From: Halostagnicola kamekurae
GTDB lineage: Archaea; Halobacteriota; Halobacteria; Halobacteriales; Natrialbaceae
Assembly (NCBI RefSeq): GCF_900116205.1
Contig: NZ_FOZS01000001.1
Coordinates: 1,364,001-1,428,000, forward strand
DNA: 64,000 nucleotides
Direction: 5' to 3'
In this document: positions 17,312-26,887 of the stretch, piece after piece
Position numbering within the stretch: position 1 is the first letter of the stretch
Layout of the letters: each line of letters opens with the position of its first letter
Position numbers and translations under genes: made by a program
Notes under the pieces: generated by a model
What the model was told of the DNA's origin: nothing
Databases searched by the model: none
What the model saw: the letters and a program-made list of their open reading frames with translations, nothing else

Positions 17312-17788
17312 TTACTCGACGAGGACGTCGTCGTACTCGCCGTCGTCGACCTTCGCCTTGAACTCGCGGGCGTCCTCACCCTCGATGGTGACGCCCATCG
17401 AAGCGCAGGTGCCGACGACCTCTTTGGCGGCGTTTTTCGTGTCGTAGGCGAGCAGGTCCGGATGTTTCTGCTCGGCGATCGTTTTGACCTGTTCGACCGA
17501 GATGTCGGCGACGAAATCCGTTTGTGGTTCGCCGCTTCCCGTCTCGAAGCCGGCCTCGTCTTTGACGAGCGCCGCCGTCGGCGGGACGCCGACGTCGATC
17601 GAGTAGGAGCCGTCTTCGTCGTACTCGACGGTGACGGGTACTTCGGTGCCGTCGAACGCTTCGGTCTGTTCGTTGATGTCGTTGACGACCGACTGCACGT
17701 CGACGGGCGTCGGTCCGAGCTCGGGACCGAGCGGTGGGCCAGGGTTGGCCTGGCCACCCGGAACGAGCACTTCGATGGTTCCAGCCAT
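17312..17788 (-). CDS. rpl11: Large-subunit ribosomal protein L11
   Basis: A 158-residue L11. IEVLVPGGQANPGPPLGPELG-type N-terminus is the Pro-rich ribosome-switch domain, and the C-terminal part (KHPDLLAYDTKNAAKEVVGTC) binds the 23S GTPase centre. It lies upstream of the L1 operon, separated by the amphi-Trp gene. Typical length for haloarchaea. Confidence 0.97.
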   Translation of the reverse strand: MAGTIEVLVPGGQANPGPPLGPELGPTPVDVQSVVNDINEQTEAFDGTEVPVTVEYDEDGSYSIDVGVPPTAALVKDEAGFETGSGEPQTDFVADISVEQVKTIAEQKHPDLLAYDTKNAAKEVVGTCASMGVTIEGEDAREFKAKVDDGEYDDVLVE

Positions 17789-17890
17789 ACCCGAATGAAT
17801 CCTCGCTCGAGTTTTAAGGGTTGCTTTTTCGGGCAGTCCGATCCTGTGACAGTCTGACAGGGAGAAAGACCGGCGGCCCGACGACCGTCG

Positions 17891-18193
17891 TCAATCGACG
17901 TTCTCGGCCCGCCAGGTCGCGAACGACTCGAGCACGTTATCCTCGTCGAAGCGCTCGATGCAGGGTACCTCGTGAGGGTGAACGTCCTGAACGCGTGAAA
18001 CGAGGTCGTCGTAAGCCTCGTCGGTCGTCTTCGCGAGCAGGATGGCTTCCGCCTCTCGTTGAATCTCACCGTCCCAGCGGTAGATCGACTCCGACGGGAG
18101 TCGATTCACGCAGGCGGCGAGGCGCTCCTCGAGCAGGGTTTCGGCGATCTCCGCGGCCGCGTCCGGCGGCGATGTGAGATAGACTGTCGGCAC
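17891..18193 (-). CDS. cutA: CutA1-type divalent-cation tolerance protein
   Basis: A 100-residue trimeric ferredoxin-like protein. It has LLEERLAACVNRLP, IYRWDGEIQREAEAILLAKT and the conserved HPHEVPCIERF segment. Implicated in divalent metal tolerance in bacteria; archaeal function is not well settled. Complete and of normal length. Confidence 0.93.
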   Translation of the reverse strand: MPTVYLTSPPDAAAEIAETLLEERLAACVNRLPSESIYRWDGEIQREAEAILLAKTTDEAYDDLVSRVQDVHPHEVPCIERFDEDNVLESFATWRAENVD

Positions 18194-18283
18194 GGATCGA
18201 GAGACGGCTCAGCGGCGGAAAAACGTCGCGGCTCGAGAAGAAAGTCTCCGGCGACGCACCTGCCCTCCCGGCGTTGCAACGGG

Positions 18284-18469
18284 TTAGTTCCCCTGGATCG
18301 GATTGAACGCGCCGTTTATGTCCCACTCGTGGAGACAGTGCGGATTTCCGACCTTCTTTTCGCCGTCTTCGGTTGCGAGTTGCCAGGCCTCGAGCGTTTC
18401 GTCCCACCGTTCGCCGCGACCACACCGCTCGCAGACGCGGGCGGTCGGGGTTCGAAGTTCGACACTCAT
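18284..18469 (-). CDS. HEWD family protein (61 aa)
   Basis: Start chosen at ATG 18469 (MSVELRTPTARVCERCG), not the longer frame to 18565. RVCERCGRGERWDETLEAW carries a CxxC, and CLHEWDINGAFNPI near the end carries the HEWD motif that names this small haloarchaeal family. The CxxC with the later Cys/His suggests zinc binding. Function unknown. Confidence 0.8.
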   Translation of the reverse strand: MSVELRTPTARVCERCGRGERWDETLEAWQLATEDGEKKVGNPHCLHEWDINGAFNPIQGN

Positions 18470-18677
18470 TGGCGGGTATGCGAACTGGACACATATAACC
18501 GTGACTGTGTTCGGCAAACGCTGCATGTATCGGCGAAAAATCGTGAAGAATTCAGCGAGTCCCATCGAGACGGAGCCACTATTGGAATATCGTCAATTCG
18601 AAGAAACCGAACAGGTTTCGAGCGCCGCCCGGGTCGCAGAACCGGATCGATCGTCAATCCCACTCCGATTCGAGCGG

Positions 18678-20195
18678 TCAGTAGACGGCGTCGACGATCT
18701 CGTCGCAGAGTTCGTCGAACTCCTCGAGATAGTCGCGTCGGTCCGCTCGCAGCGAAGAGAGGGCGTCGTCGTAGTCGTCGACGTGGTCGGGGACGTAGTA
18801 CTCCTCGATGGCGAGTCCCGGCACCGACTCGGGGATGGTCAGTCCGGTCCGTTCGTCGTCGGTCCACTCGATCGTTCCGCGCGCGACTTCCGTGAGGATC
18901 GTCACGGACTCGGTGACGCCGATATCCTTGGACTCGTCGCCGAGATAGCCGGTGTTGATCACGTAACAGTCGACCTCAAGGTCGTCGATCAGGTCCCGGA
19001 AGATGTTGCCCTCCTCGCCCTCCGGCCCGATGATGAACGGGTTCGTCCCCACGACGCGGATCGATTCGCCCGCGCGAGACGGGTCGCCCGCGCTGGTCTC
19101 GATCGATTCGCCGAGCATGAACGCGGCGGCGGCCTGCTCGGTGTCGAGTTTCGCAACGGGTGGCATCAGCGGGTTGCGCGTAATGAAGAAGACCTGGTCC
19201 ATCCGGTCGAGGTCGATCTCCTCGTCGGCGCTCTCGAGTTCGTCGCGCTGGACGACCGCACGGGAGTTCGAGGTGTATCGCGGCTCATCGAAGTCGACCG
19301 TTCCGTCGTCGTCGACGGCGACGTTCTCGAGGACGGCGGATTCAGCCGTTGCCGCCTCGTAGAGGCCCGGTTGTTCGTCGGGATCGAGACCGATGGTTTT
19401 GATGAACAGCCCGCCGCCCTCGCTTCCGGGGACGGAGCCGTCGGGCAACAGTCCGCAGACGTCGTCCTGGACCATCACGGCCGCCTCGGGCTCCTCGAGC
19501 CAGCAGCCGTGTGAGGTTAGGGTCGACTTACCGGTCGCCGAGAGGCCCATGAAGACCTGGCCGACGGTCCGGAGGTCGTCGTCCTCGTCGCGGACGCGAA
19601 CGCGCTTGCTGCCCGCGTGGAGACCGAGGCCGCCGCGTTCTTTGATGCGACGCATGAACAGCCGGAGGAACGACTTCTTCGCCTCCCCGAGGTAATCGGT
19701 CCCGAGGACGGCGGTGAACCCCTCGTCGGGGAGGACGCGGATCGCCCGCTCATCGTAGTCGGGAGCCTGGACGGTCACGAAGTCGGGGTCGCGGCCGTCC
19801 GTCGGCTCGAACAGCTTCGCCCACGCCAGCGCGATCCGAGCGTGTTCGACCGGAACGAACAGCCGACAGCAAAACGTCGCGTCGGGGTGGCGACCCAGCA
19901 GCCGATCGACGCAGAGCATCTCCCGCTCGTCGGCGATGGCGACGGCGTCGGCGAGCAGATCGGAGTCGTCGTCGGAGAACTCGGCGTCGATCGCGTTTTT
20001 CGTCCGGTCCGCGCTTCGAGATCGCACCTCGCTGACGTACGACGGCGACCCGTATTCGGTCGTCGTCTCGTCCGGGCTCGCGAGTTCGCGAAGCTCCTCG
20101 AGCGACGGGTTGGTTCGAACGTTCGACGCTGTGGTCGGATCGGGAAGCTGTCTGACCAGCGGACGGGACTCCGCCCCGGTTTCGGACATATACAT
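18678..20195 (-). CDS. pckA: Phosphoenolpyruvate carboxykinase (ATP)
   Basis: A 505-residue PckA. GLSATGKSTL (217-226) is the kinase-1a loop, QDDVCGL (243-249) the Asp-containing metal loop, and YTSNSRAV and TRNPLMPPVAKL follow. It interconverts oxaloacetate + ATP with PEP + CO2, the first gluconeogenic step, and would be used during growth on amino acids and organic acids. Start could be the ATG at 20195 or the next (MSETG, 20189). Transcribed away from the MOSC gene; about 300 bp between them hold both promoters. Confidence 0.93.
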   Translation of the reverse strand: MYMSETGAESRPLVRQLPDPTTASNVRTNPSLEELRELASPDETTTEYGSPSYVSEVRSRSADRTKNAIDAEFSDDDSDLLADAVAIADEREMLCVDRLLGRHPDATFCCRLFVPVEHARIALAWAKLFEPTDGRDPDFVTVQAPDYDERAIRVLPDEGFTAVLGTDYLGEAKKSFLRLFMRRIKERGGLGLHAGSKRVRVRDEDDDLRTVGQVFMGLSATGKSTLTSHGCWLEEPEAAVMVQDDVCGLLPDGSVPGSEGGGLFIKTIGLDPDEQPGLYEAATAESAVLENVAVDDDGTVDFDEPRYTSNSRAVVQRDELESADEEIDLDRMDQVFFITRNPLMPPVAKLDTEQAAAAFMLGESIETSAGDPSRAGESIRVVGTNPFIIGPEGEEGNIFRDLIDDLEVDCYVINTGYLGDESKDIGVTESVTILTEVARGTIEWTDDERTGLTIPESVPGLAIEEYYVPDHVDDYDDALSSLRADRRDYLEEFDELCDEIVDAVY

Positions 20196-20492
20196 GATCG
20201 GCCACCATCCGGCCGTATAAACCCGGAGGTTTTTGATCGAAGTATGTCACTACCTACCCTGGTCGAAATTGTCAGATGGGATCTACTACCGAGTAACCGC
20301 TTAAACGGCCCGAATCCGGTTTCCGATACAAATGGTAATGTATCTGTTTTGTTTGAGATTTAACTCGGATCAGAGATAAGATATTCCGAGAGCAGTATCT
20401 CGTTCGAGACGCCCGGAAAACCGACGGCGTCACTCGAGTAAAAAACCGTGATATAGGTACTGATTTCAGCGGTGATCCCGTTAGAACAGCCA

Positions 20493-21302
20493 ATGGGTCG
20501 CCTTGAGGGAATACACGTTTACCCCGTCAAATCGCTCGACGGAACGACGGTTGAAGCGGCGTCGATTCGCGAACGCGGCGGGCTCGAGTGGGATCGTCGG
20601 TACGCGATCGTCGACGAGGACGGAGCCTACGTCAACGGGAAAGGTGAGCGCGCCGTCCATCGACTGCGCGCATCGTACGATCTCGAGCGGAAGACGATCA
20701 CCGTCCGGAACCAGGGGAGTGACGACTCCTTCTCCTTTCACCTCGACGTCGACCGGGACGCCTTCGCCTCGTGGCTGACGTGTTTTTTCGGATACGAGGT
20801 CGACGTCGTCCGCGCCGACGAGGGCGGATTTCCGGACGATACCGACGCCGCCGGGCCGACGGTGATCAGTTCGGGAACGCTCGGGACCATCGCGTCGTGG
20901 TTCGACGGCATCGACCCCGCGGAAATGCGCCGTCGTCTCCGGCCGAATCTCGTCGTCGGCGAGACGGAGCCGTTCTGGGAGGATCGCCTCTACGATCGGC
21001 CGGGGACGAGCGTCCCCTTCGAGATCGGCTCGAGTCGGCTCGAGGGGGTCAACCCGTGCCAGCGGTGTGTCGTTCCGACGAGAGATCCCGATACCGGCGA
21101 ACCGACCGACGGGTTCCGCGAACGGTTCGTCGACCGGCGCGAGGCGACGCTTCCGGAGTGGGCGAACCCGGCCTGGTTCGACCATTACTACCGAGTGATG
21201 GTCAACACGCGAGTCCCCGAGCGCGTCTGGGGCGACCGTTTGACCGTCGGAGACCCGGTCACGGTCGAATCTCACCAAGAATCGTCCGCGCCCTCGCGCT
21301 AA
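20493..21302 (+). CDS. MOSC-domain protein (YcbX/mARC-like)
   Basis: A 269-residue protein from ATG 20493 (MGRLEGIHVYPVKSLDG). The N-terminal beta-barrel (residues 1-100) precedes the MOSC domain with NPCQRCVVPTRDPDTG, where Cys189 or Cys192 would ligate molybdenum cofactor by analogy with YcbX and mARC. WGDRLTVGDPV near the end is typical. Likely a molybdenum enzyme reducing N-hydroxylated compounds; it lacks the C-terminal ferredoxin domain of YcbX, so it needs a separate electron donor. Confidence 0.85.
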   Translation: MGRLEGIHVYPVKSLDGTTVEAASIRERGGLEWDRRYAIVDEDGAYVNGKGERAVHRLRASYDLERKTITVRNQGSDDSFSFHLDVDRDAFASWLTCFFGYEVDVVRADEGGFPDDTDAAGPTVISSGTLGTIASWFDGIDPAEMRRRLRPNLVVGETEPFWEDRLYDRPGTSVPFEIGSSRLEGVNPCQRCVVPTRDPDTGEPTDGFRERFVDRREATLPEWANPAWFDHYYRVMVNTRVPERVWGDRLTVGDPVTVESHQESSAPSR

Positions 21303-21362
21303 CAGCGCCGGCGATCCCGCTCGAAAACGGTCGAAATCGATCTCGGTCGGTGACGACGGATC

Positions 21363-21827
21363 TCACTCGAAGTCGGGGAGGTCCTCCGGCGGTTCGTACT
21401 GGGCTTCCCAGTCGATGTACTCCTCTTTGAGCAGGACCGAAACGGTCTGTCCGAACTCGGTCAACTCCGCGTTGATCGACGAGACGGTTCCCCACGAATC
21501 GAGGTCCGGGTGGTACTCTCGCGCCTGCCAGTCCTCGGGGATCCCCGGCGCGTGATAGCCGACCCGGTCAGCGAAGTCGTCCCAGAAGAAGTCGAACCCG
21601 GCGAAGAGATCGAGGTCGCGGGCGATCTCGAACTCCCGTCGCTCGAGGTCCGTGTCCGCGAGCCACTCGTCGAAGGCCTCCTCCCACGCTCCGTCCTCGA
21701 GAAATCCCTGTAGCGCTTCGCGCCGATAATCGATGTCGCCCCCGCCGCTGATCGTCGCGTCGTCGTACTCGTTCGGATCGACGAACGACAGTTCGGGCGG
21801 ATCCGGGGGCTCGACCTCCAGTCCCAT
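21363..21827 (-). CDS. Conserved haloarchaeal protein of unknown function (154 aa)
   Basis: Start at ATG 21827 (MGLEVEPPDPPELSFVDP). A soluble acidic protein with many aromatics (FAGFDFFWDDFADRVGYHAPG), ending in a long helix-rich region. I recognise no catalytic motif. It converges with the MOSC gene and diverges from the HAD gene, with 87 bp to the latter. Confidence 0.7.
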   Translation of the reverse strand: MGLEVEPPDPPELSFVDPNEYDDATISGGGDIDYRREALQGFLEDGAWEEAFDEWLADTDLERREFEIARDLDLFAGFDFFWDDFADRVGYHAPGIPEDWQAREYHPDLDSWGTVSSINAELTEFGQTVSVLLKEEYIDWEAQYEPPEDLPDFE

Positions 21828-21914
21828 GGAGCAGCCTACGCGCCGTCCCCGGATAAGAATTCCCTCCGCGAGCGAACCCGAACGCTCAACCTCCCGCCGG
21901 TCGTTGATCGGACG

Positions 21915-22700
21915 ATGACCGGGTTCGAGGCCGCGATTCTCGACGTCGACGGAACGATCCTGCGCGGCGAGCGGGTGATCCCCGGCGCGATCGACGCGCT
22001 GGCGACGCTCGAGACGGCCGGAATAGACGTGGTACTGTTCTCGAACAACCCCACGCGAGGGGCGCCCCACTACCAGACGAAACTCGGCAATCACGGGATC
22101 GATATCTCCTCGGATGCCGTGCTCACGTCCGCCGTCGTCACCGCCGAATTTCTCCGGGCGAACCACCCTGACGAGCCGATCTTCCTGGTCGGCGATGATC
22201 GGCTGGAAACGCTCCTCGAGGAGTACGACCTCACGATAACCGCCGATCCGGACGAGAGCGGCGTGGTCCTCGGATCGATCGACCGGGAGTTCTCGTACGG
22301 AACGATCTGGGAGTCGCTGCGGGCCCTCGAGGGATCGACCCCGTTCTACGGAACCGACCCGGACGCGACGATCCCGACGGAGGGCGGCGACATTCCGGGA
22401 TCGGGATCGATCCTGGCGGCGATGGAAGCGGTGGCGGGCCGCGAGCCGGATGCGATTCTTGGCAAACCCTCCGCGGTCGCGGCCGAGGCCGCGATGGGGC
22501 GACTCGAGGCGTCACCAGAACGAACCCTCGTCGTCGGCGATCGGCTCGATACCGACATCGCACTGGGGGAGCGGACCGGAGCGGCGACCGCCGTCGTCCT
22601 CACGGGGATCACCGATCGAAGCGATATAGAGCGCGCCGCCGTCGACCCGGATTACGTCCTCGAATCGATCGGCGAACTCGGGGAACTAATCGAAGGATAG
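21915..22700 (+). CDS. HAD-superfamily subclass IIA phosphatase (NagD-like)
   Basis: A 261-residue protein. DVDGT (10-14) is HAD motif 1, FSNNPTRG (42-49) motif 2 in its class IIA form, a lysine in ILGKPS is motif 3, and VVGDRLDTDIALG is motif 4. NagD/4-nitrophenylphosphatase/phosphoglycolate-phosphatase-like enzymes share this layout; the substrate cannot be told. It converges closely (5 bp) with the thioesterase gene. Confidence 0.9.
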   Translation: MTGFEAAILDVDGTILRGERVIPGAIDALATLETAGIDVVLFSNNPTRGAPHYQTKLGNHGIDISSDAVLTSAVVTAEFLRANHPDEPIFLVGDDRLETLLEEYDLTITADPDESGVVLGSIDREFSYGTIWESLRALEGSTPFYGTDPDATIPTEGGDIPGSGSILAAMEAVAGREPDAILGKPSAVAAEAAMGRLEASPERTLVVGDRLDTDIALGERTGAATAVVLTGITDRSDIERAAVDPDYVLESIGELGELIEG

Positions 22701-22705
22701 CGCCA

Positions 22706-23149
22706 TTAGCGCGTGCTTTCGCCCGTACGCGCTTCGCGCCGCAGCCGCTCGCCCTCCTCGGTGCTGACGGTGAGTTCGGGGACGCTCGTCGGCCGTTCGT
22801 CCTCGTCGATAGCGACGTACACGAAGTACGACTCCGTCGTCCGTTCGCGCTCGTGAGTCCGGAGGTCCTCGCGCTCGGTGACGATTCGAACCTGCACGCT
22901 CGAGTCGCCAACGTCGTAGACGTAGGCGGTGATAAACGCGGTATCGCCGACTGGGATCGGCCGCTCGAAGTTCATCTGATCGACGCGGGCGGTGACGCAG
23001 GTCTCGCCGGCAAAGCGCATCGCGGCCATCGCGCCGACCTCGTCCATCCACTTCATCACGTTGCCGCCGTGGGTCACGTCGAGCGCGTTCGCGTGGTGGG
23101 GCTGGACCATTTCCCGGTTTTCGACCACGGTCTCGAGGAGATCGGTCAT
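22706..23149 (-). CDS. Acyl-CoA thioesterase (hotdog fold)
   Basis: A 147-residue single-hotdog protein from ATG 23149 (MTDLLETVVENREM). NALDVTHGGNVMKWMDE holds the helix with the catalytic Asp, and VDQMNFERPIPVGD and SYFVYVAIDED are typical of the YciA/ACOT group. It would hydrolyse acyl-CoA to free acid and CoA. Divergent from the TraB gene, 109 bp away. Confidence 0.88.
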   Translation of the reverse strand: MTDLLETVVENREMVQPHHANALDVTHGGNVMKWMDEVGAMAAMRFAGETCVTARVDQMNFERPIPVGDTAFITAYVYDVGDSSVQVRIVTEREDLRTHERERTTESYFVYVAIDEDERPTSVPELTVSTEEGERLRREARTGESTR

Positions 23150-23258
23150 CGCCCGGTCTTTTCCCACGAGTGCAATCAATCTCTCGACACGGCTTCGGGA
23201 ACGTTGTCGATTGACACGCTTCGATACTGGTAAAAGTCGCGCCCGAGTTGATTCGGTA

Positions 23259-25031
23259 ATGAGCGATGCAGGTGACGTCGACGTCCGCGACGCAGCCGAC
23301 CCGCCGGACGGCGAGAGCGGATCCGTACAGGTTCTCGGGACCGCTCACGTCTCTCAGGCCAGCGTCGACGAAGTCAGGGAGACGATTCAGGACGAATCCC
23401 CCGACATGGTCGCCGTCGAACTCGACGAGGGCCGATACCGCCAGATGCAAGGCGGGGCTCCCGACGACGTACAGGCGGAAGATCTCCTCTCCGGCAACAC
23501 CGTCTTTCAGTTTCTCGCGTACTGGATGCTTTCGTACGTCCAGTCTCGGCTCGGCGACCAGTTCGACATCGAACCCGGCGCGGATATGCGAGCGGCGATC
23601 GAGTCGGCCGAGGCGAACGGTCACGGCGTCGCGCTCGTCGACCGGGACATCCAGATAACGATTCAGCGGTTCTGGGCGCGATTATCGGTCATCGAGAAGT
23701 TAAAGATGGTCGGCGGGCTGGCCCTCGGCGCGACCGACCCCCGAACGATCGGAATCACCTTCGGTGCGGTCGTCGGGGCGTTTTTCGGATTCGTCTTCGC
23801 GGCGATGGTTGCACCATTCTTAGGCCTGGGAGATCTCCTGTTGCTCGGGGTCACCGGAACGACCGGACTGCAGTACGCCGGCGCTGTCAGCGGCGGAACG
23901 GTCCTCGGCGGACTCGTTGGGCTGATCTTCCTTCCCTCGCTCGATAACGCCGGGAACGCAACTGGCGGCTTCCTCAACGGGTTTTCCGTCCGAGTCCTCG
24001 CCGGTATCGCACTCGGTCTCCTCGCGAGCGTCGCTATCGTCGTGACCGAGACGTTCGTCGGCCCCGTCTCGGCCGGACTGTTCGAGAACGTCGGCACGTA
24101 CTCGATCCGCGGAGCCGTCGGCGTCCTCGCCGGACTCGGAATCGGGGTGATCGTCGGCGGGCTCTGTGGAATCGCCCTTGACGTGTTCACGGCGGACGTA
24201 GAGGACGTGGACGAAATCGACATCGAGGAGATGACCGACGGCGACGTCGTCGCGGCGATGATGGAGGAGTTTCGCCGGTTCAGCCCCGGCGGCGCGGAGG
24301 CACTGATCGACGAGCGAGACGCCTACATCGCCCACAACCTCCACACGCTCTCGAAACAGGGATACGACGTTCTCGCTGTCGTCGGGGCGGGCCACAAAGC
24401 GGGTATCGAACGGTATCTCGAGGACCCGGAGACGCTGCCGCCGCTCGAGTCGATCAGCGGAACGGACCCCGGTCGGCGGTTTTCGGTCATGAAAGTGTTC
24501 GGCTACCTCGTGATGGCCGTCTTCGTGGGGTTTTTCGCCCTGTTGATCATGGCTGGCGTGCAGGACGCGTTCCTGTTCCGACTGTTCGCGGCCTGGTTCC
24601 TGTTCAACGGCTTTTTCGCCTTCACGCTCGCTCGCCTCGCCGGGGCGCGCTGGGACAGCGCGGGGCTGGGCGGCGCGGTCGCCTGGCTCACCAGCATCAA
24701 CCCGCTGCTCGCACCGGGCTGGTTCGCGGGTTACGTGGAACTCAAACACCGGCCGGTCAACGTCCGCGATATCCAGCTGTTGAACGAGATCATCGACGAC
24801 ACGGAGCGGCCGCTGGGCGAAGCCGTCGAAGACATGTTCGACGTGCCGCTGTTCCGACTCATCATGATCGTCGCGCTGACCAATATCGGGAGCCTGATTG
24901 CGACGGTGCTGTTCCCGTTCGTCGTGCTCCCGTGGATCGCCCCAGGGATCGGCGGCGTCGACGCCCTCTTCGCAGAACTCCTCCAGGGCGCAGAGAACAG
25001 TCTCGAGCTAATCCGGGGGTACCTCGCATGA
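23259..25031 (+). CDS. TraB/TIKI-family membrane protein
   Basis: A 590-residue protein from ATG 23259; the frame upstream is shadow. The N-terminus has LGTAHVSQASVDEV and VAVELDEGRY, the TraB-fold motifs with conserved His and Glu of the EreA/ChaN/TIKI metalloprotease-like group, and ALVDRDIQITIQRFW completes the domain. The rest has about eight membrane segments in two groups, with a cytoplasmic helical part (AYIAHNLHTLSKQGYDVLAVVGAGHKAG) between. Named after a bacterial pheromone-shutdown protein; archaeal function is unknown. Coupled by overlapping codons to a tiny frame and the M50 protease. Confidence 0.87.
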   Translation: MSDAGDVDVRDAADPPDGESGSVQVLGTAHVSQASVDEVRETIQDESPDMVAVELDEGRYRQMQGGAPDDVQAEDLLSGNTVFQFLAYWMLSYVQSRLGDQFDIEPGADMRAAIESAEANGHGVALVDRDIQITIQRFWARLSVIEKLKMVGGLALGATDPRTIGITFGAVVGAFFGFVFAAMVAPFLGLGDLLLLGVTGTTGLQYAGAVSGGTVLGGLVGLIFLPSLDNAGNATGGFLNGFSVRVLAGIALGLLASVAIVVTETFVGPVSAGLFENVGTYSIRGAVGVLAGLGIGVIVGGLCGIALDVFTADVEDVDEIDIEEMTDGDVVAAMMEEFRRFSPGGAEALIDERDAYIAHNLHTLSKQGYDVLAVVGAGHKAGIERYLEDPETLPPLESISGTDPGRRFSVMKVFGYLVMAVFVGFFALLIMAGVQDAFLFRLFAAWFLFNGFFAFTLARLAGARWDSAGLGGAVAWLTSINPLLAPGWFAGYVELKHRPVNVRDIQLLNEIIDDTERPLGEAVEDMFDVPLFRLIMIVALTNIGSLIATVLFPFVVLPWIAPGIGGVDALFAELLQGAENSLELIRGYLA

Positions 25032-25093
25032 TCGACGAGGCAACCGCCGACTTCGCCTGCGAATCGCTCGCGACGAGGGTGAACTGTCGATGA
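25028..25093 (+). other. 21-codon frame bridging two genes by ATGA overlaps
   Basis: ATG 25028 overlaps the TraB stop (ATGA), and the frame's TGA (25091-25093) overlaps the M50 start ATG 25090 the same way. The peptide starts MIDEATADFACES and resembles nothing I know. It may only carry ribosomes from one gene to the next, or be chance. Confidence 0.25.
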
Positions 25094-25710
25094 GTTATCC
25101 GACGCAGTCGGAGCTGCAGTTCAGCGACGAGGAACTGATCGATCTCGCCGCCGCGTGGATCACTCTGAGCGTCGCGTTCGCGTTGCTCTTGAATCCGATC
25201 CACCTGGGCGTCGGGACGCCGACCGAGTTCGTTTTGAGCGTCGGGTTAAGCTTCGTGACCGTCGGCGTCGGCTTTCTCTGTCACGAACTCGCACACAAGG
25301 TCGTCGCGATCCGGTACGGACAGATCGCAGAGTTTCGCGCCGACTACCAGATGCTCTTTCTGGCCATCATGAGCGCGCTGATCGGGTTCCTCTTCGCCGC
25401 GCCCGGAGCCGTCTATCACGCCGGCCGAATCACCGAACGCGAGAACGCGATGATCGCCCTCGCGGGGCCGCTGACGAACCACGGCCTCGCGCTGTTGTTC
25501 TTCCCCCTGATGGTCCTTCCAGGGATCGGGATCGTCGGTCACATGGGCGTCCTCATCAACCTCTTTCTGGCCGCGTTCAACATGGTCCCGTTCGGCCCGC
25601 TCGACGGTAAGTCGGTCTGGAACTGGAACAAAGGCGTCTTCGCCGGCATCTTTGTCACGAGCGGCGCGCTTCTGATCGGATTTCTCTTCATGTTCGGGAC
25701 TGGATTCTAG
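25090..25710 (+). CDS. Site-2-type (M50) membrane metalloprotease
   Basis: A 206-residue polytopic protein. CHELAHK gives the zinc site HExxH (His65, Glu66, His69) inside a membrane helix, and MVPFGPLDGK near residue 172 gives the third ligand (Asp of the LDG motif). About six hydrophobic segments. There are no PDZ or CBS domains, so it is a minimal rhomboid-sized S2P. It should cut membrane-embedded substrates. Follows the TraB gene, probably in one operon; the two could act together at the membrane, which is inference. Confidence 0.88.
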   Translation: MSYPTQSELQFSDEELIDLAAAWITLSVAFALLLNPIHLGVGTPTEFVLSVGLSFVTVGVGFLCHELAHKVVAIRYGQIAEFRADYQMLFLAIMSALIGFLFAAPGAVYHAGRITERENAMIALAGPLTNHGLALLFFPLMVLPGIGIVGHMGVLINLFLAAFNMVPFGPLDGKSVWNWNKGVFAGIFVTSGALLIGFLFMFGTGF

Positions 25711-25831
25711 CGGCCCCTCGAGGACGACGACTCCGCAGTGAACTGCGTTCGAGGTTCGACTCGCTGGCCGTCTCGAGTCGTCTCAGGCCCGGACCGGTGA
25801 CCTTTTAGCCGATCCGCGAGGTCTGTCAGGT

Positions 25832-26833
25832 ATGACCGACCAGACGGACGGATCCGAGTCCGCGTCCGAGGACGGACTCACCTACGCCGAGACGGGCGTC
25901 GATATCGAGGCGAGCGAGGACGCGACCGCGGCGTTGCTCGAGGCCTTCGGGAGCGACCTGACGACGGAGTACGCCGGCCTGCTCGACATCGGCGATCGGT
26001 ACCTCGCGCTGGCGACCGACGGCGTCGGCACGAAACTGCTCGTCGCCGAAGCGATCGAGGACTTCTCGACGATCGGTATCGACTGCATCGCGATGAACGT
26101 CAACGACCTCGTCGCGGCCGGCGTCGAACCAACCGGGTTCGTCGACTACCTCGCGATCGACGAACCGGACGACGAAATTACGAACGAGATCGGCGAGGGA
26201 CTCGCCGTCGGCCTCGAGCAGGCCGATCTCACCCTCCTCGGGGGCGAGACCGCCGTCATGCCCGACGTCGTCACCGGATTCGACCTCGCGGGTACCTGCG
26301 TCGGACTCGCGCCGAAAGACGAGATCCTCGACGGCGAGGCCGCCGTCGGCGACGCGCTCGTCGGTTTCCCCTCGAACGGCATCCACTCGAACGGACTCAC
26401 GCTCGCACGCGAGGCCGTCACGCGAAACCACGACTACGCGGACACGTTCCCGCTCGATCCCGAGGTGACGATCGGCGAGGAACTGCTCCGGCCGACGCGC
26501 ATCTACACGGACTTACTCGAGCCGATGGTCGAGACCGACGTGCGCGCGGCGGCCCACGTGACCGGCGGCGGCTGGACCAACCTGCTCCGGATGGGCGAGA
26601 ACCGGTACGTCGTTGACGATCCGCTCCCCGCACAGCCGATCTTCGAGTTCGTCCAGACCGAAGGTGACGTGACCGACGAGGAGATGCACCGGACGTTCAA
26701 CATGGGCACCGGTTTTGTCGTCGCCGTCCCGCCCGAGCAGGCGGACTCGCTCGTCGAACGGACGGGCGGGCAAGTAATCGGACGGGTCGAAGACGGCGAG
26801 AGCGTCGAGATCCGCGGGCTCTCGCTCTCTTGA
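25832..26833 (+). CDS. purM: Phosphoribosylformylglycinamidine cyclo-ligase (AIR synthase)
   Basis: A 333-residue PurM. LTYAETGVDIEA, ATDGVGTKLLVAE, CIAMNVNDLVAAGVEP, LLGGETAVMPD, AHVTGGGWTNLLRMG and FNMGTGFVVAV are all in place. It closes the imidazole ring (FGAM + ATP to AIR), step five of purine synthesis. PurD and PurL are elsewhere in this window, so pur genes are dispersed. Confidence 0.95.
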   Translation: MTDQTDGSESASEDGLTYAETGVDIEASEDATAALLEAFGSDLTTEYAGLLDIGDRYLALATDGVGTKLLVAEAIEDFSTIGIDCIAMNVNDLVAAGVEPTGFVDYLAIDEPDDEITNEIGEGLAVGLEQADLTLLGGETAVMPDVVTGFDLAGTCVGLAPKDEILDGEAAVGDALVGFPSNGIHSNGLTLAREAVTRNHDYADTFPLDPEVTIGEELLRPTRIYTDLLEPMVETDVRAAAHVTGGGWTNLLRMGENRYVVDDPLPAQPIFEFVQTEGDVTDEEMHRTFNMGTGFVVAVPPEQADSLVERTGGQVIGRVEDGESVEIRGLSLS

Positions 26834-26887
26834 GCCTTCGCGACGGTCGCTTTCTTAATCGCGCGTTCCCGGGCGGAACGACGCGTG

